Part shown: positions 55,615 to 64,000 of the stretch, in pieces
Numbering within the stretch: position 1 is the stretch's first letter
How the letters are laid out: each line of letters begins with the position of its first letter
From: Hydrogenophaga intermedia
GTDB taxonomy: Bacteria; Pseudomonadota; Gammaproteobacteria; Burkholderiales; Burkholderiaceae_C
Assembly: GCF_000723405.1 (NCBI RefSeq)
Contig: NZ_CCAE010000025.1
Span: 1 to 64,000 of the forward strand
Length of the DNA stretch: 64,000 nucleotides
Reading direction: 5' to 3'
Program-made: the position numbers and the translations under genes
The notes under the pieces: model-generated
What the model was told of the DNA's origin: nothing
Databases searched by the model: none
The model's input: the letters and a program-made list of their open reading frames with translations, nothing else

Positions 55615-56514
55615 TCAGGCCATGTCGCGGAATCGCGCTTCCAGAAAGTCGATCAGGGTGCGCACCGCAAAGCTCAGCCCGCGCCTGCTGGGGTAGATCG
55701 CGTACACGGTGGACGGCGGTGGCGCGAGATCGGGCAGCAGTTCGATCAAGGCGCCATCGCGCAGCGCGTCGCGGCAGGCCTCCAGGGGGATCTGTGCCAT
55801 GCCGGCCCCCGCGAGCACCGCTTCGCGCAAGGCCAGCAGGTTGTTGCTGACGAAGCGGGGCTGGGGCAGGTGCGTCACCTCGCGCCCATCGGGCAGCCGA
55901 AAGACCCAGGGGCGAACCGTCTCGGCCTGGCCCTGCGCCACGAGCGGCCAGCGGTCCAGATCGGCCAGCGTGGCGGGTGCGCCATGGCGCGCCACCGCTG
56001 GCGCGCTGGCCACCAGCACCATCCTGCCGGTGCCGATCGGCTTCGCCACGATGTCCGCCGCCGCCAGCGGCGCACCAGAGACACGGATGGCCAGGTCGAT
56101 GCGCTCGGCCAGCATGTCGACGTAGTGGTTCGACAGGTCGAGCGACACCCGCACCTTCGGGTACAGGCCCATGAAGTCGCCCAGCCAGGCGGCCAGGAAG
56201 AGCTCGCCCTGCAGCAGGGACGAGCTCACGCGGATCAGGCCGCTCGGCTCGGCCAAGGCTTCACTCACCGTGGCCTGCACGGCGTCGGCCTCGTCCGCCA
56301 TGGCGCGCGCGTGACGATAGACCCGCTCGCCGACATCGGTGAGGTGAAAGGCGTGCGACGAGCGCTGCACCAGGCGCACGCCGAGCTGGCGCTCCAGCGC
56401 GGCGATGCGCCGGCTCAGGCTCGACTTCGGGATGCCCGTGCTGCGCTCGGCCGCCGAGAAGCCGCCGGCGTCGACCACGCGCAGGAAGGCGATCAGGTCG
56501 TCGAGCTTGTCCAT
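55615..56514 (-). CDS. LysR family transcriptional regulator
   Basis: A 299-aa LysR regulator. The N-terminal winged HTH reads LIAFLRVVDAGGFSAAERSTGIPKSSLSRRIAALERQLG, followed by a linker helix and a periplasmic-binding-like effector domain. The effector region (DLSNHYVDMLAERIDLAIRVSGAPL) resembles the PA2206/DhcR-like subgroup that often regulates adjacent SDR or FMN oxidoreductases. Start ATG 56514. DUF2889 lies 25 nt upstream on the same strand. Confidence 0.87.
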   Translation of the reverse strand: MDKLDDLIAFLRVVDAGGFSAAERSTGIPKSSLSRRIAALERQLGVRLVQRSSHAFHLTDVGERVYRHARAMADEADAVQATVSEALAEPSGLIRVSSSLLQGELFLAAWLGDFMGLYPKVRVSLDLSNHYVDMLAERIDLAIRVSGAPLAAADIVAKPIGTGRMVLVASAPAVARHGAPATLADLDRWPLVAQGQAETVRPWVFRLPDGREVTHLPQPRFVSNNLLALREAVLAGAGMAQIPLEACRDALRDGALIELLPDLAPPPSTVYAIYPSRRGLSFAVRTLIDFLEARFRDMA

Positions 56515-56539
56515 GGCACGTCGCGGCGGGCGTGCCGCA

Positions 56540-57100
56540 TCAGTTGCTTTTGGCAGCCGCCGGCGGGCGCCAGCCGAAGAACATGGGATAGACCTTCTCC
56601 ACCACCGGGCCGTCGAAATCCCAGGACACGCACTGGCCCAGGTGCGGCGGCGGGCGGCCATCGTCGCGCGGCGAAAAGGCGCCGGCGCGCGTCTGCATGG
56701 CGGCCGTCGCCAGGTTGTAGAGCAGCTCACGCAGGTGGGTGCAGCCTTCGGTGTTGCCCAGGTGGCGCTGGATGGTGTGGCGCCAGCCCTTGCCCAGCAC
56801 CTCGCCCACCATGCGCTGCATGTTGGGCAGGATGCCCGGGCAGGGTTCGTGCGGGAAGGCATCCATGGCGACGGCGATGTCGCGGATCACCATGGCCTCG
56901 TCGTAGGTCACGCGGATCCACATGTGGTGGATCGGCTCGTGGGCGGCCCAGCGGCCCTCGCCGCGGATGTCGATATCGAAGGGCTTGCTGTCGTGCAGTT
57001 CGCCTTCGATCTCCCACAGGCCGTCGTCGCGGCGAAAGCCCTGGTAGTTGACGCGGCGGGTGTGCATGGGCTGGCGCGCAGCGGGGGTGGGCAATGGCAC
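56540..57100 (-). CDS. DUF2889 domain-containing protein
   Basis: A 186-aa DUF2889 protein. It begins with PLPTPAARQPMHTRRVNYQGFRRDDG, the family opening, and has WIRVTYDEAMVIRDIAVAMDAFPHEPCPGI and GCTHLRELLYNLATAAMQT. Function is unknown; family members often lie in phenolic-acid or lipid catabolic regions. GTG 57100 is chosen since GGAG is six bases upstream and the family similarity starts there; ATG 57067 would lose the PLP segment. Divergent from the cupin gene. Confidence 0.8.
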   Translation of the reverse strand: MPLPTPAARQPMHTRRVNYQGFRRDDGLWEIEGELHDSKPFDIDIRGEGRWAAHEPIHHMWIRVTYDEAMVIRDIAVAMDAFPHEPCPGILPNMQRMVGEVLGKGWRHTIQRHLGNTEGCTHLRELLYNLATAAMQTRAGAFSPRDDGRPPPHLGQCVSWDFDGPVVEKVYPMFFGWRPPAAAKSN

Positions 57101-57192
57101 GTGGGGCTCCGGAGCTTCGGGAAAACCCGCAATTGTCGGACCAGCGAGGGGAAGGCGCTGGCACACTGGTGTCTTGTCCCTCTGGAGCGCGC

Positions 57193-57717
57193 ATGGCCCA
57201 CGACCACGATCACCCGCACGACGAGCACGAGCACAGCCACGACCACCCCCACAGCGACGCGCCCTGGAAGCACAACGGCGTGCGCGTGATCCCCGGCAAC
57301 CAGCTCGACGGCAACGTGCCCTCCACCCCGGGCATGGACCGCAAGGCCGCGATCAACTTCGCCCGCGTGGGCGCGCAGAAGCTGTGGGCCGGCACCGTCA
57401 CCATCCACGCCAACGCCAAGACCGGCGCCCACCACCACGGGCACCTGGAAAGCGTCATCTACGTGGTGAAGGGCCGCGCGCGCATGCGCTGGGGCGACCA
57501 ACTGGAATTCACCGCCGAGGCCGGCCCGGGCGATTTCATCTACGTGCCGCCTTACGTCCCGCACCAGGAGATCAACGCCAGCCCCACCGAGGTGCTGGAG
57601 TGCGTGCTGTGCCGCAGCGACGGCCAGGCGGTGGCGGTCAACCTGGACATCGAACCGGTGGAAAAACCCGAGACGGTGCTGTGGGTGGACCCGACGCACC
57701 CCACCGGCGGCGTCTGA
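57193..57717 (+). CDS. Cupin-domain protein with His-rich N-terminus
   Basis: A 174-aa protein. The first 22 residues are an unusual His/Asp/Glu run ([18 protein letters not shown]). A single cupin follows, with metal motif [17 protein letters not shown] and [12 protein letters not shown] supplying the last His. The cupin core resembles small metal-binding isomerase/oxygenase-type cupins. The His-rich tail suggests metal storage or loading in addition. GGAG is spaced before ATG. The MOSC gene follows after 4 nt. Confidence 0.8.
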   Translation: MAHDHDHPHDEHEHSHDHPHSDAPWKHNGVRVIPGNQLDGNVPSTPGMDRKAAINFARVGAQKLWAGTVTIHANAKTGAHHHGHLESVIYVVKGRARMRWGDQLEFTAEAGPGDFIYVPPYVPHQEINASPTEVLECVLCRSDGQAVAVNLDIEPVEKPETVLWVDPTHPTGGV

Positions 57718-57721
57718 CCGC

Positions 57722-58252
57722 GTGCCCGATCTGCGCACCCTCACGTCCGTGGTGCCCGCCACGGGCCGGCTCGACACCATCCTCCTTCGCCCCGCCCGGC
57801 GCCTGGACGCCGTGGCCGTGAGCGAGGTCGAGGCCGTGGCAGGACGGGGCCTGGCCGGCGACCACAGCGCCGCGCGCCACGGCGGCCTGCGGCAAGTGAC
57901 GCTGATCCAGGCGGAGCACCTGCCGGTGATCGCCGCCCTCACCCGGCGCGACCTGCAGCCGGCCTGGCTGCGCCGCAACCTCGTCGTCTCGGGCGTGAAC
58001 CTGCTGGCCGCGCGCGGTCTGTTCGAGGACGTGGTGATGCACATCCGAATCGGCGAATCCGTGGTGCTGGAGGCCACGGGCGACTGCGCGCCCTGCTCGC
58101 GCATGGAGTACGTGCTGGGCCCTGGCGGCTACAACGCCATGCGGGGGCACGGCGGGCTCACGGCACGGGTGCTGGAGGGTGGCGTGCTGCGCCCGGGGGA
58201 TGTGGTGCGGATCGTGCGCGACGGCTCACGGCCTGAACCTCAGTCCCCCTGA
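57722..58252 (+). CDS. MOSC-domain protein
   Basis: A 176-aa MOSC (MOCO sulfurase C-terminal) protein. It has [43 protein letters not shown], and the conserved-Cys block [35 protein letters not shown] proteins bind molybdenum cofactor or carry sulfur for it, so it may connect to the Mo-enzyme genes at 11-19 kb. The start GTG 57722 follows the cupin stop by 4 nt. The 3' end overlaps the convergent 2OG dioxygenase by 13 nt. Confidence 0.85.
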   Translation: MPDLRTLTSVVPATGRLDTILLRPARRLDAVAVSEVEAVAGRGLAGDHSAARHGGLRQVTLIQAEHLPVIAALTRRDLQPAWLRRNLVVSGVNLLAARGLFEDVVMHIRIGESVVLEATGDCAPCSRMEYVLGPGGYNAMRGHGGLTARVLEGGVLRPGDVVRIVRDGSRPEPQSP

Positions 58253-58983
58253 AAACCCCCTGCGCGCAGCGTCACCACCAGCGTGTCGCGCCAGCCGTGA
58301 CCATCGGCCGGGTCGGGCTGGATGGGCGTGCTTTCGTGGATCACGCGCTCATCGTCGAGCAGCAGCAGCGACCAGGGGTCGCGCAGGGTGAAGCGCTGGC
58401 CGCTGGGGCCATTGGCCTCGAAGACGCGGCTTTCACCGCCCTTGATGGCGTGGCGCCTCACCAGGAACACCGCCACCAGGTCCACGCCGTCGCGGTGGGC
58501 GCCCTCGGGCGTGGGGCGGCCGATGCCGTCGGTGGTGTCGATGCGGAAGGGGTGGGCCTCGACCGCCCAGGCCTGTTCACCACGCAGGGCGCTGGCCGCC
58601 GCGCCCAGTCGCTGCAGCAGGCGTGTCCAGGCCGGCGCCTGGGCCATCGCGGCCTCCATGGGCTCGAACCAGCGCTGCATGCCGCCGTGCAGGGCGTTGT
58701 ATTCCACCGGCTGCCAGTGAGCGCGGTGCGGCACCTGTTCCACGCGCGCGCCGTCCACCACGAAGCAACTGTGGCGGCGCAGGCGGTAGCGGCCGCCGTC
58801 CTTCAGGTAGGCGTCGGGCGCCAGGCGGTCCCAATGCGGCTCCAGAGCGCGCAACTCGGCCAGCGGCACGCCGATCCAGGTGGCGGTGTCCTCGCCACTG
58901 AGCAGGCCCGCGCCGCGCTCGCGCAGCGCGGTGTCGATGGCGTTGGGTGACAGGTAGGGGGGCGAAAACTCGGCGGCGCTCAA
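58240..58983 (-). CDS. 2OG-Fe(II) dioxygenase family protein (BsmA/IDO-like)
   Basis: A 247-aa protein of the 2OG-Fe dioxygenase family that includes L-isoleucine dioxygenase and Bsm[17 protein letters not shown] gives the HxD pair, [10 protein letters not shown] the distal His, and [10 protein letters not shown] the 2-oxoglutarate Arg. It probably hydroxylates a free amino acid or small molecule in the cytoplasm. TTG 58983 is used because GGAG is six bases upstream and the upstream frame looks non-coding. Confidence 0.75.
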   Translation of the reverse strand: MSAAEFSPPYLSPNAIDTALRERGAGLLSGEDTATWIGVPLAELRALEPHWDRLAPDAYLKDGGRYRLRRHSCFVVDGARVEQVPHRAHWQPVEYNALHGGMQRWFEPMEAAMAQAPAWTRLLQRLGAAASALRGEQAWAVEAHPFRIDTTDGIGRPTPEGAHRDGVDLVAVFLVRRHAIKGGESRVFEANGPSGQRFTLRDPWSLLLLDDERVIHESTPIQPDPADGHGWRDTLVVTLRAGGFQGD

Positions 58984-59119
58984 TGGGTTCTCCGTGCGGT
59001 GCACTGCGGGGCCGAGCGCCTTGGGAACGGCCCGGCGGCGCTCAGGCGCACGAGTGTAGAGGCGCGCCTCGGGGAAAGCCCGCATCGGGGAATGCCAGCG
59101 CCGGTGGCCCAATGCCGTC

Positions 59120-59947
59120 ATGAACGCCGCTGCCGATCCCCAGCCGCCCGAGGCGCCGTCCGCCGGCGACGCCCCGCGCGCGCCCTCGGCACTGGAGCTG
59201 CCCATCGCGGACCTGCGCCCCGGCGATCCGCTGCGCTGGCTGCGCGCGGGCTGGGGCGACTTCCTTCGCTGCCCGGGCATTGGCCTGTTCTATGGAGCCT
59301 GTTTCTGCGCCATGGGTCATGCGCTGCTGGGTGTCTTCCGCGCAGCGCCAGCCTATGTGCTCGCGCTATCGGCGGGCTTCCTGCTGATGGGCCCCTTCCT
59401 GTGCCTGGGCCTGTACGACGCCAGCCGCGCGCTGCAGCGCGGCGAGAAGCCCTCGCTGGGCCGTTCGCTGGGCGCCTGGCGGCCCACCAAGGGCACCATG
59501 GCGCTCTTCGCTGGCGTGCTGCTGGTGCTCGAAATGCTCTGGGGGCGTGCCTCGCTGGTGGTTTTCGCGGTCAGCTTCACCACGCTGCCGGACACGCAGA
59601 ACCTGGTGGCGCAGATGCTGCGCGGCCAGCACCTGGAGTTCCTGATCACCTGGACGCTGGTGGGCGCCGTGTTCGCGGGGCTGATCTTCGTGACCAGCGT
59701 GGTGAGCATCCCCATGATCCTGGACCGTGGCACCGACGCCATCTCCGCAGGACTCACGAGCATCCGGGCCTGCCTGCAGAACCCGGGCGTGATGCTGTTC
59801 TGGGGCCTGCTCGTCAGCGCACTGGTGGCGCTGTCGATGCTGCCGTGGTTTCTGGGATTGCTGGTGAGCGGGCCGGTCATCGGTCACGCGAGTTGGCACG
59901 CCTACCGCGCCACCGTGGCGCCGGATCGCCCCGGCGGGGCGAGCTGA
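59120..59947 (+). CDS. DUF2189 family integral membrane protein
   Basis: A 275-aa protein. A Pro/Ala-rich N-terminus leads to LPIADLRPGDPLRWLRAGWGDFLRCPGIGLFYG, the DUF2189 opening. About six membrane segments follow (HALLGVFRAAPAYVLALSAG, LLMGPFLCLGLYDASRAL, ...LGLLVSGPVIGHASWHAYRA). Function unknown. Its stop is immediately adjacent to the stop of the convergent hypothetical gene. Confidence 0.8.
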   Translation: MNAAADPQPPEAPSAGDAPRAPSALELPIADLRPGDPLRWLRAGWGDFLRCPGIGLFYGACFCAMGHALLGVFRAAPAYVLALSAGFLLMGPFLCLGLYDASRALQRGEKPSLGRSLGAWRPTKGTMALFAGVLLVLEMLWGRASLVVFAVSFTTLPDTQNLVAQMLRGQHLEFLITWTLVGAVFAGLIFVTSVVSIPMILDRGTDAISAGLTSIRACLQNPGVMLFWGLLVSALVALSMLPWFLGLLVSGPVIGHASWHAYRATVAPDRPGGAS

Positions 59948-60310
59948 TCAGGCGCCGCGCTGCGGGCGGCGGCGATCGCGCCGCCCGGCGGCAGAGCCCA
60001 GCAGGGCCGGCTCCACCAGCCCGTCGAACAAGGGCTGCAGTTTCATGATGCTGTCCATGGCAGCGCGCTCGTCGAGATCGCGACAGAGCCAGTGCAGCAC
60101 ATCCGGCCGCATGAACCACAACGCGCGGGCCGATTCGGCCACCAGCACCCGGTGGCGCAGTTGCTCGGCCTCCCAGCCACCGCCCTCGCCCAGCAGCGCC
60201 AGCATGGCCTTGCGCACGCGCGCCAGGCGGTAGGGATCGTCGTCGTGCCGGCTTTCGCCCTGCAGCCGCTGGGCGACGGTGTCGAAAAGCGTCGATAGGA
60301 ACTGCTTCAT
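59948..60310 (-). CDS. Hypothetical protein, 120 aa
   Basis: A helical, charged soluble protein starting MKQFLSTLFDTVAQRLQG. It has FMRPDVLHWLCRDLDERAAMDSIMKLQPLFDGL and a basic tail (AAGRRDRRRPQRGA). No family recognised. The start is at ATG 60310 although the frame is open to 60370. Convergent with DUF2189, and downstream of the small membrane-protein gene. Confidence 0.6.
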   Translation of the reverse strand: MKQFLSTLFDTVAQRLQGESRHDDDPYRLARVRKAMLALLGEGGGWEAEQLRHRVLVAESARALWFMRPDVLHWLCRDLDERAAMDSIMKLQPLFDGLVEPALLGSAAGRRDRRRPQRGA

Positions 60311-60407
60311 GCCTGGACGGGTGCGTTCATTGAACTGGTTGTGGGCACATCGATTGCCGGCGGCCGCCATTCCAGCACAAAACCGTCATGTTGTGTGACG
60401 CTCCCTG

Positions 60408-60668
60408 TCATCGATCGACGTTGGCACGGGCTGCAACGCCCGCCCCTGGAGCGGCACCCTCGCCCCACAGACGCGCCAGCAGCCACCACGAGATGAGGGC
60501 GTTGGTCAACGCCAGCAGCCCCAGCACGAGGCGCAGCCCGGCTGGGGGTTCGTGGATCTGGATGAACAGCACCAGGGCGCTGGACAACGCCTGGAAGCCG
60601 AGCATGAGCCAGAACAGGCCCTTGCGCGGCTGCCACAGGCGGCGAAAGGCGGCGGCGAACGACGGCAT
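60408..60668 (-). CDS. Small two-helix membrane protein
   Basis: An 86-aa protein with two predicted membrane helices, LFWLMLGFQALSSALVLFI and LVLGLLALTNALISWWLLARLW, preceded by a basic amphipathic start (FRRLWQPRKG). No family recognised. It begins 4 nt after the stop of the acyl-CoA synthetase gene on the same strand, so it is probably cotranscribed and may associate with that enzyme. Confidence 0.65.
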   Translation of the reverse strand: MPSFAAAFRRLWQPRKGLFWLMLGFQALSSALVLFIQIHEPPAGLRLVLGLLALTNALISWWLLARLWGEGAAPGAGVAARANVDR

Positions 60669-60672
60669 GCGG

Positions 60673-62429
60673 TCATTGTGCCCGGGCGGGTTCGGCCCCG
60701 GCGGCCTGCCCGGCCCGTTCGGCCTCGCGCTCCTGCAGCCAGCGCCACATCACCTTGCCGCTGCCGCTCTTGGGCAGGGCGTCCACGAACTCGACCTCCC
60801 GCGGGCATTTGTACGCGGCCATGTGCTCGCGGCACCAGGCCAGGATGTCGGCCTCCCCGGTCTTGCCTTTGGCATCGGCGCGCAGCACCACCACGGCCTT
60901 CACGCTCTCGCCCCGGTAGGCGTCGCGGGTGGCGATCACGCAGGCCTCGGCGATGCCGGGGTGCTTGAACATCAGCGCCTCCACCTCCGCCGGCCAGACC
61001 TTGAAGCCGCTCGCGTTGATCATGCGTTTCAGGCGGTCGGTGATGAAGAAGTAGCCGTCCTCGTCCACGCGGCCCAGGTCGCCCGAGCGGAAGAAGCGCT
61101 TGCCGTCGATCTCGATGAAGGCCGCGGCCGTGGCCTCGGGGCGCTTCCAGTAGCCATCGAACACCATGGGGCCGTGGATCACGATCTCGCCCGTCTCGCC
61201 CTGCGGCAGTTCGCGCAGCGTCTCGGGGTCGACCACGCGCGCGTCGGTGCTCATGAAGGGAATGCCCAGGCACTGCTGCTTGGGGTCGTCGGGCGGGTTG
61301 CTGTGCGAGGGCGCGGCCGTTTCAGTCAGGCCATAGCCCTCGACGAAGCGCAGGCCGAACAGATCGAGCAGGCGCTGCGCCACGGCTTGCGGCATGGCCG
61401 CGCCGCCGCCACCGATGTAGACCAGGCTGGACAGGTCGTACTGGTCGAAGCTGGGGCTGGCCAGCAGGTCGATCACCATGGTCGGGATGTTGGTCCAGTG
61501 CGTGACGCGCCAGCGCGAGATCAGTCGCCCGGCGAGCTCGCGGTCCCAGCGCGGCATCAGCACCAGGGTGGAGCCGGCGTAGATGGCCGTGTGCATGCCC
61601 GCGACCATGCCGGTGATGTGGAACAGCGGCACCACCAGCAGCGCCACCGTCTCCGGCGAACTGTCCCCCCACAGGCTACCGGCCACCGCGTTGTGCATCA
61701 GCGTGCGGTGCGGGTGGATGCAGCCCTTGGGCAGGCCGGTGGTGCCGCTGGTGTAGGGCAGCACGGCCAGGTCGTCGGGGCCGCGGTTGTGCTCGGGCAG
61801 CGGCGCGGTGCTGGCCAGGGCCTCGGCCCAGGTGGCCACGCCGCCGCCGGGCAGCGCGGGCCGTTCGTGCCGCGTGCCCAGCCAACCCTGCCAGGCCGGG
61901 GCATGCCAGCCACGGCGTCCGGATCATCCATCGGGCCGATGGCGTCCGCGTAGTGCGTCACCACCAGGTGGCGCAGGCGTTGCGCTTCGGAGACTTCCGC
62001 GTTCGCCTTCAAGAGCTCGCCGGCGAGATCGGCCGCGCACACAGCCACGCGCGCGTCCGCGTCGGTGATGTAGTGCCCCAGCTCATCGGCCTTGTTCATG
62101 GGATTGACCGGCACGACCACGGCATTGGCTCGCAGCACCGCATAACAGGCCACGATCCACTGCGGACAGTTCTGCAGGAACAGGATCACGCGATCGCCAT
62201 CGCGCACGCCCTGCGCGCGCAGGTGCGCGGCCAGGCGCTCGGCCTGCTCGTGCAGCCCGGCGTACGTGGTGACGCGGTCGAAGAACACCAGCGCGGCCTT
62301 GTCCGGGTAACGCCGGGCGCTTACCGCCAGGTTCTCCCACAGCGAGGTCTGCGGCGGGCGAAGCGCGTGGGGCAGTCGCCGGGGCCAGACGCGGTGGTGC
62401 GCGCGCACCGGTGGCTCCTGGTGGCTCAT
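60673..62429 (-). pseudogene. AMP-dependent acyl-CoA synthetase interrupted by a one-base frameshift
   Basis: The 5' part (from ATG 62429) encodes TSLWENLAVSARRYPDKAALVFFDR through HYADAIGPMDDPDAVAGM. The 3' part in another frame encodes VLPYTSGTTGLPKGCIHPHRT, EGYGLTETAAPS, RSGDLGRVDEDGYFF and LPKSGSGKVMWRWLQ. Together they make one full-length ligase of about 585 aa. The frame change lies in 61890-61903 (GGCCGGGG-type run), and adding one base makes the whole gene continuous. It is either a recent inactivation or a sequencing indel. It is divergent from the amino-acid transporter. Confidence 0.8.
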
Positions 62430-62461
62430 GTCGGCGGGTCTCCGGTGTGGTGGTTCTTGTA

Positions 62462-62476
62462 TGGCACGAATACTGC
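62462..62476 (+). promoter_or_regulatory. Sigma-54 (-24/-12) promoter for the aap transporter
   Basis: TGGCACGAATACTGC matches the TGGCAC-N5-TTGC consensus except for C in place of the first T of TTGC. The invariant GG and GC are separated by the required 10 bases. It points toward aapJ, whose ATG is about 180 nt downstream. Sigma-54 control fits nitrogen-regulated amino-acid uptake. An NtrC site was not identified. Confidence 0.6.
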
Positions 62477-62550
62477 GTTGGGCCCTCGGGCCGAACCGAT
62501 CGGATTGTTCAATAAAGCTTTTGCATAAGCCTCCCACGTAAACCCCGATC

Positions 62551-62569
62551 CCTGGCCCAAAAGGCCAGG
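62551..62569. promoter_or_regulatory. Hairpin in the aapJ leader
   Basis: CCTGGCC-CAAAA-GGCCAGG is a perfect 7-bp stem in the predicted 5' untranslated region of aapJ. There is no T-run after it, so it is more likely an mRNA-stability or protein-binding element than a terminator. Confidence 0.3.
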
Positions 62570-62657
62570 ACTACATTGCCCCGCTTACGGGCGTCGCACC
62601 GAACAGGTGCCCGCGCGTACGTGCTCGACAACACCACCGACCTACGGAGTACCCCCG

Positions 62658-63695
62658 ATGAAACTCAACGCCCTGAAGCTGACCGCCCTGACCCTGGCCT
62701 CCACGGCAGCGCTCCTTGCCGCGCCGGCCCACGCGGGCAAAGACCTGGATGCCGTCAAGAAACGGGGCGAACTCAACTGCGGCGTCAACACCGGCCTCCC
62801 CGGCTTCTCGGCGGCCGACAGCCAGGGCAAGTGGACCGGCATGGACGTGGACCTCTGCCGCTCGGTGGCGGCCGCCGTCCTGGGCAACCCCGACAAGGTG
62901 CGCTACGTGCCGCTGACGGCGCAGCAGCGCTTCACCGCCCTGCAGTCCGGCGAGATCGATGTGCTGGCGCGCAACACCACCTGGACACTCACCCGCGACG
63001 CCTCGCTGGGCCTCACGTTCGTCGGCGTCAACTTCTACGACGGCCAGGGCTTCATGGTGCCCAAGAAGCTCAACGTCAAGAGCGCCAAGCAGCTCAAGGG
63101 CGCCACGGTCTGCGTGCAGTCGGGCACCACCACCGAACTCAACCTCACCGACTACTCGCGCGCCAACAACCTGGGCATCAAGCCCGTGGTGTTCGAGAAG
63201 CTCGAAGCCGCGCTCGCCGCCTACTCCTCGGGCCGCTGCCAGGCCTACACCACCGACGCCTCGGGCCTCGCGTCCTCGCGCGCCAAGGACATGGCCAAGC
63301 CCGACGACCACGTGATCCTGCCCGAGCTGATCTCCAAAGAGCCCCTGGGCCCGGCCGTGCGCCGCGGCGACGAGGACTTCGCGGCCATCGTCAAATGGGT
63401 GGGATTTGCGCTCATCGAAGCCGAGGAATACGGTGTGACGCAAGCCAACGTCGACCAACTCAAAGGCTCCAGCACCAACCCTTCCGTCATGCGCCTGCTG
63501 GGCATGGGCAACGAAGACACCGGCAAGCTGCTGGGCCTGGACAAGGAATGGGCGTACCGCGCCATCAAGGCCGTGGGCAACTATGGCGAACAGTTCGAGC
63601 GCCACGTCGGTCCCAAGACCGCCATCGCCTTGCCGCGCGGCGTCAACAACCTGTGGACGAAGGGCGGCGTGCTGTACGCCCCGCCAATCCGCTGA
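62658..63695 (+). CDS. aapJ: General L-amino-acid ABC transporter substrate-binding protein AapJ
   Basis: A 345-aa periplasmic binding protein. A signal peptide ends at AAPAHA (about residue 26). The mature part starts GKDLDAVKKRGELNCGVNTGLPGFSAADSQGKWTGMDVDLCR, the AapJ opening, with ARNTTWTLTRDASLG and CVQSGTTTELNL. It feeds polar and branched amino acids to the AapQM permease and AapP ATPase. The permease gene follows. GGAG precedes the ATG. Preceded by a sigma-54 promoter match. Confidence 0.9.
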   Translation: MKLNALKLTALTLASTAALLAAPAHAGKDLDAVKKRGELNCGVNTGLPGFSAADSQGKWTGMDVDLCRSVAAAVLGNPDKVRYVPLTAQQRFTALQSGEIDVLARNTTWTLTRDASLGLTFVGVNFYDGQGFMVPKKLNVKSAKQLKGATVCVQSGTTTELNLTDYSRANNLGIKPVVFEKLEAALAAYSSGRCQAYTTDASGLASSRAKDMAKPDDHVILPELISKEPLGPAVRRGDEDFAAIVKWVGFALIEAEEYGVTQANVDQLKGSSTNPSVMRLLGMGNEDTGKLLGLDKEWAYRAIKAVGNYGEQFERHVGPKTAIALPRGVNNLWTKGGVLYAPPIR

Positions 63696-63732
63696 TCCAC
63701 GCCGGGCCACCCTGACGGCCCGGCCAGTCCCC

Positions 63733-63767
63733 CGCCCGCAGCGATGCCCGTCGCTGCGGGCGTTGTT
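63733..63767 (+). terminator. Hairpin attenuator between aapJ and aapQ
   Basis: CGCCCGCAGCGA pairs perfectly over 12 bp with TCGCTGCGGGCG around a TGCCCG loop and is followed by TTGTTC. Such a structure between a binding-protein gene and its permease usually lets the binding protein be made in excess by partial termination or 3'-end protection. Confidence 0.55.
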
Positions 63768-63800
63768 CGTGTCCCCATCGCATTCGTGGCGAGGTCCCCG

Positions 63801-64000
63801 TTGACGACACCCGCATCCCCTCCACCCCCTTCCCGGCAATGGTCGCTCAACAGCCGGGCGACGCGCGGCGTGATCTACCAGGTCGTGGCGCTGGCCCTGC
63901 TGGGCCTGGGCCTCTGGTACCTGGCGCACAACACCCAGGCCAACATGCAGGCCCGCGGCATCCAGAGTGGCTTCGACTTTCTCGGCGCCAGCGCCGGATT
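63801..64000 (+). CDS. aapQ: General L-amino-acid ABC transporter permease AapQ (N-terminal part)
   Basis: A partial ORF running off the window. It starts at TTG 63801 with GAGG six bases upstream and reads VIYQVVALALLGLGLWYLAHNTQANMQARGIQSGFDFLG. The first helix plus NTQANMQARGIxSGF is the conserved AapQ/BztB N-terminus. It forms the membrane channel with AapM for the amino acids delivered by AapJ. Confidence 0.82.
   Translation, partial: MTTPASPPPPSRQWSLNSRATRGVIYQVVALALLGLGLWYLAHNTQANMQARGIQSGFDFLGASAG

Overview
The window is GC-rich (mostly about 65-70% by eye), tightly packed chromosomal DNA. Gene content and codon use point to a betaproteobacterium of the order Burkholderiales, most likely a Comamonadaceae member close to Hydrogenophaga or Acidovorax. 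The main clues are a form II CoxSLM dehydrogenase cluster, an AapJ-type amino-acid transporter and a palindromic intergenic repeat (16948-17020) of a style I associate with Comamonadaceae. No rRNA, tRNA or CRISPR array was seen, and there is no intact insertion sequence or phage module.

Layout. 0-9 kb: an SDR oxidoreductase, a DUF899 protein, two small hypotheticals, a PhoD-like phosphatase, a 22-codon DUF2007 remnant, OsmC, a membrane PQQ glucose/quinate-type dehydrogenase, and a divergent Kelch protein. 9.0-11.1 kb: an AT-richer island of gene debris with a haemagglutinin/CdiA-like tail fragment, an nSTAND3-like NTPase lacking its C-terminal part, and an orphan 156-aa gene. 11.2-20.5 kb: a complete coxSLM-D-E-G-xdhC-mocA cluster (form II, AYRGAGR motif) ending in a GAF-PAS-Fis regulator that lacks the AAA+ domain. 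20.5-28.9 kb: the kdp K+ pump locus. Its kdpA has lost about 115-120 N-terminal residues at a junction with a foreign gene fragment, while kdpB, C, D and E look intact.

28.9-36.3 kb: AraC regulator and divergent hydrolase, lipoprotein, TapT-like DTW protein, large secreted lipase-like hydrolase, TerB-like, RcnB-like and DsbG-like proteins. 36.4-40.6 kb: a two-gene unit made of an outer-membrane beta-barrel protein and a 907-aa exported protein of bacterial Ig-like domains. This is my best candidate for an undescribed system, a split inverse-autotransporter-like adhesin/secretion pair. 40.7-49.7 kb: housekeeping genes (ylqF/rbgA, gshA, dusC, an RluA-type synthase), an SDR with a probable one-base frameshift, a histidine phosphatase, a thiolase and a serine hydrolase.

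49.8-62.4 kb: an orphan ComEC-like MBL-fold protein with lower GC, a dihaem cytochrome c, an acyl-CoA synthetase, DoxX, SDR plus LysR, DUF2889, a His-rich cupin, MOSC, a 2OG-Fe dioxygenase, DUF2189, two small proteins, and a second acyl-CoA synthetase split by a probable one-base deletion. 62.4-64 kb: the start of a general L-amino-acid ABC transporter (aapJ, aapQ...) behind a strong match to a sigma-54 promoter, with a 12-bp hairpin between aapJ and aapQ.

Two single-base deletions in C/G runs could be true mutations or sequencing errors. The kdpA junction and the 9-11 kb debris indicate real past rearrangement, unless the assembly is chimeric.
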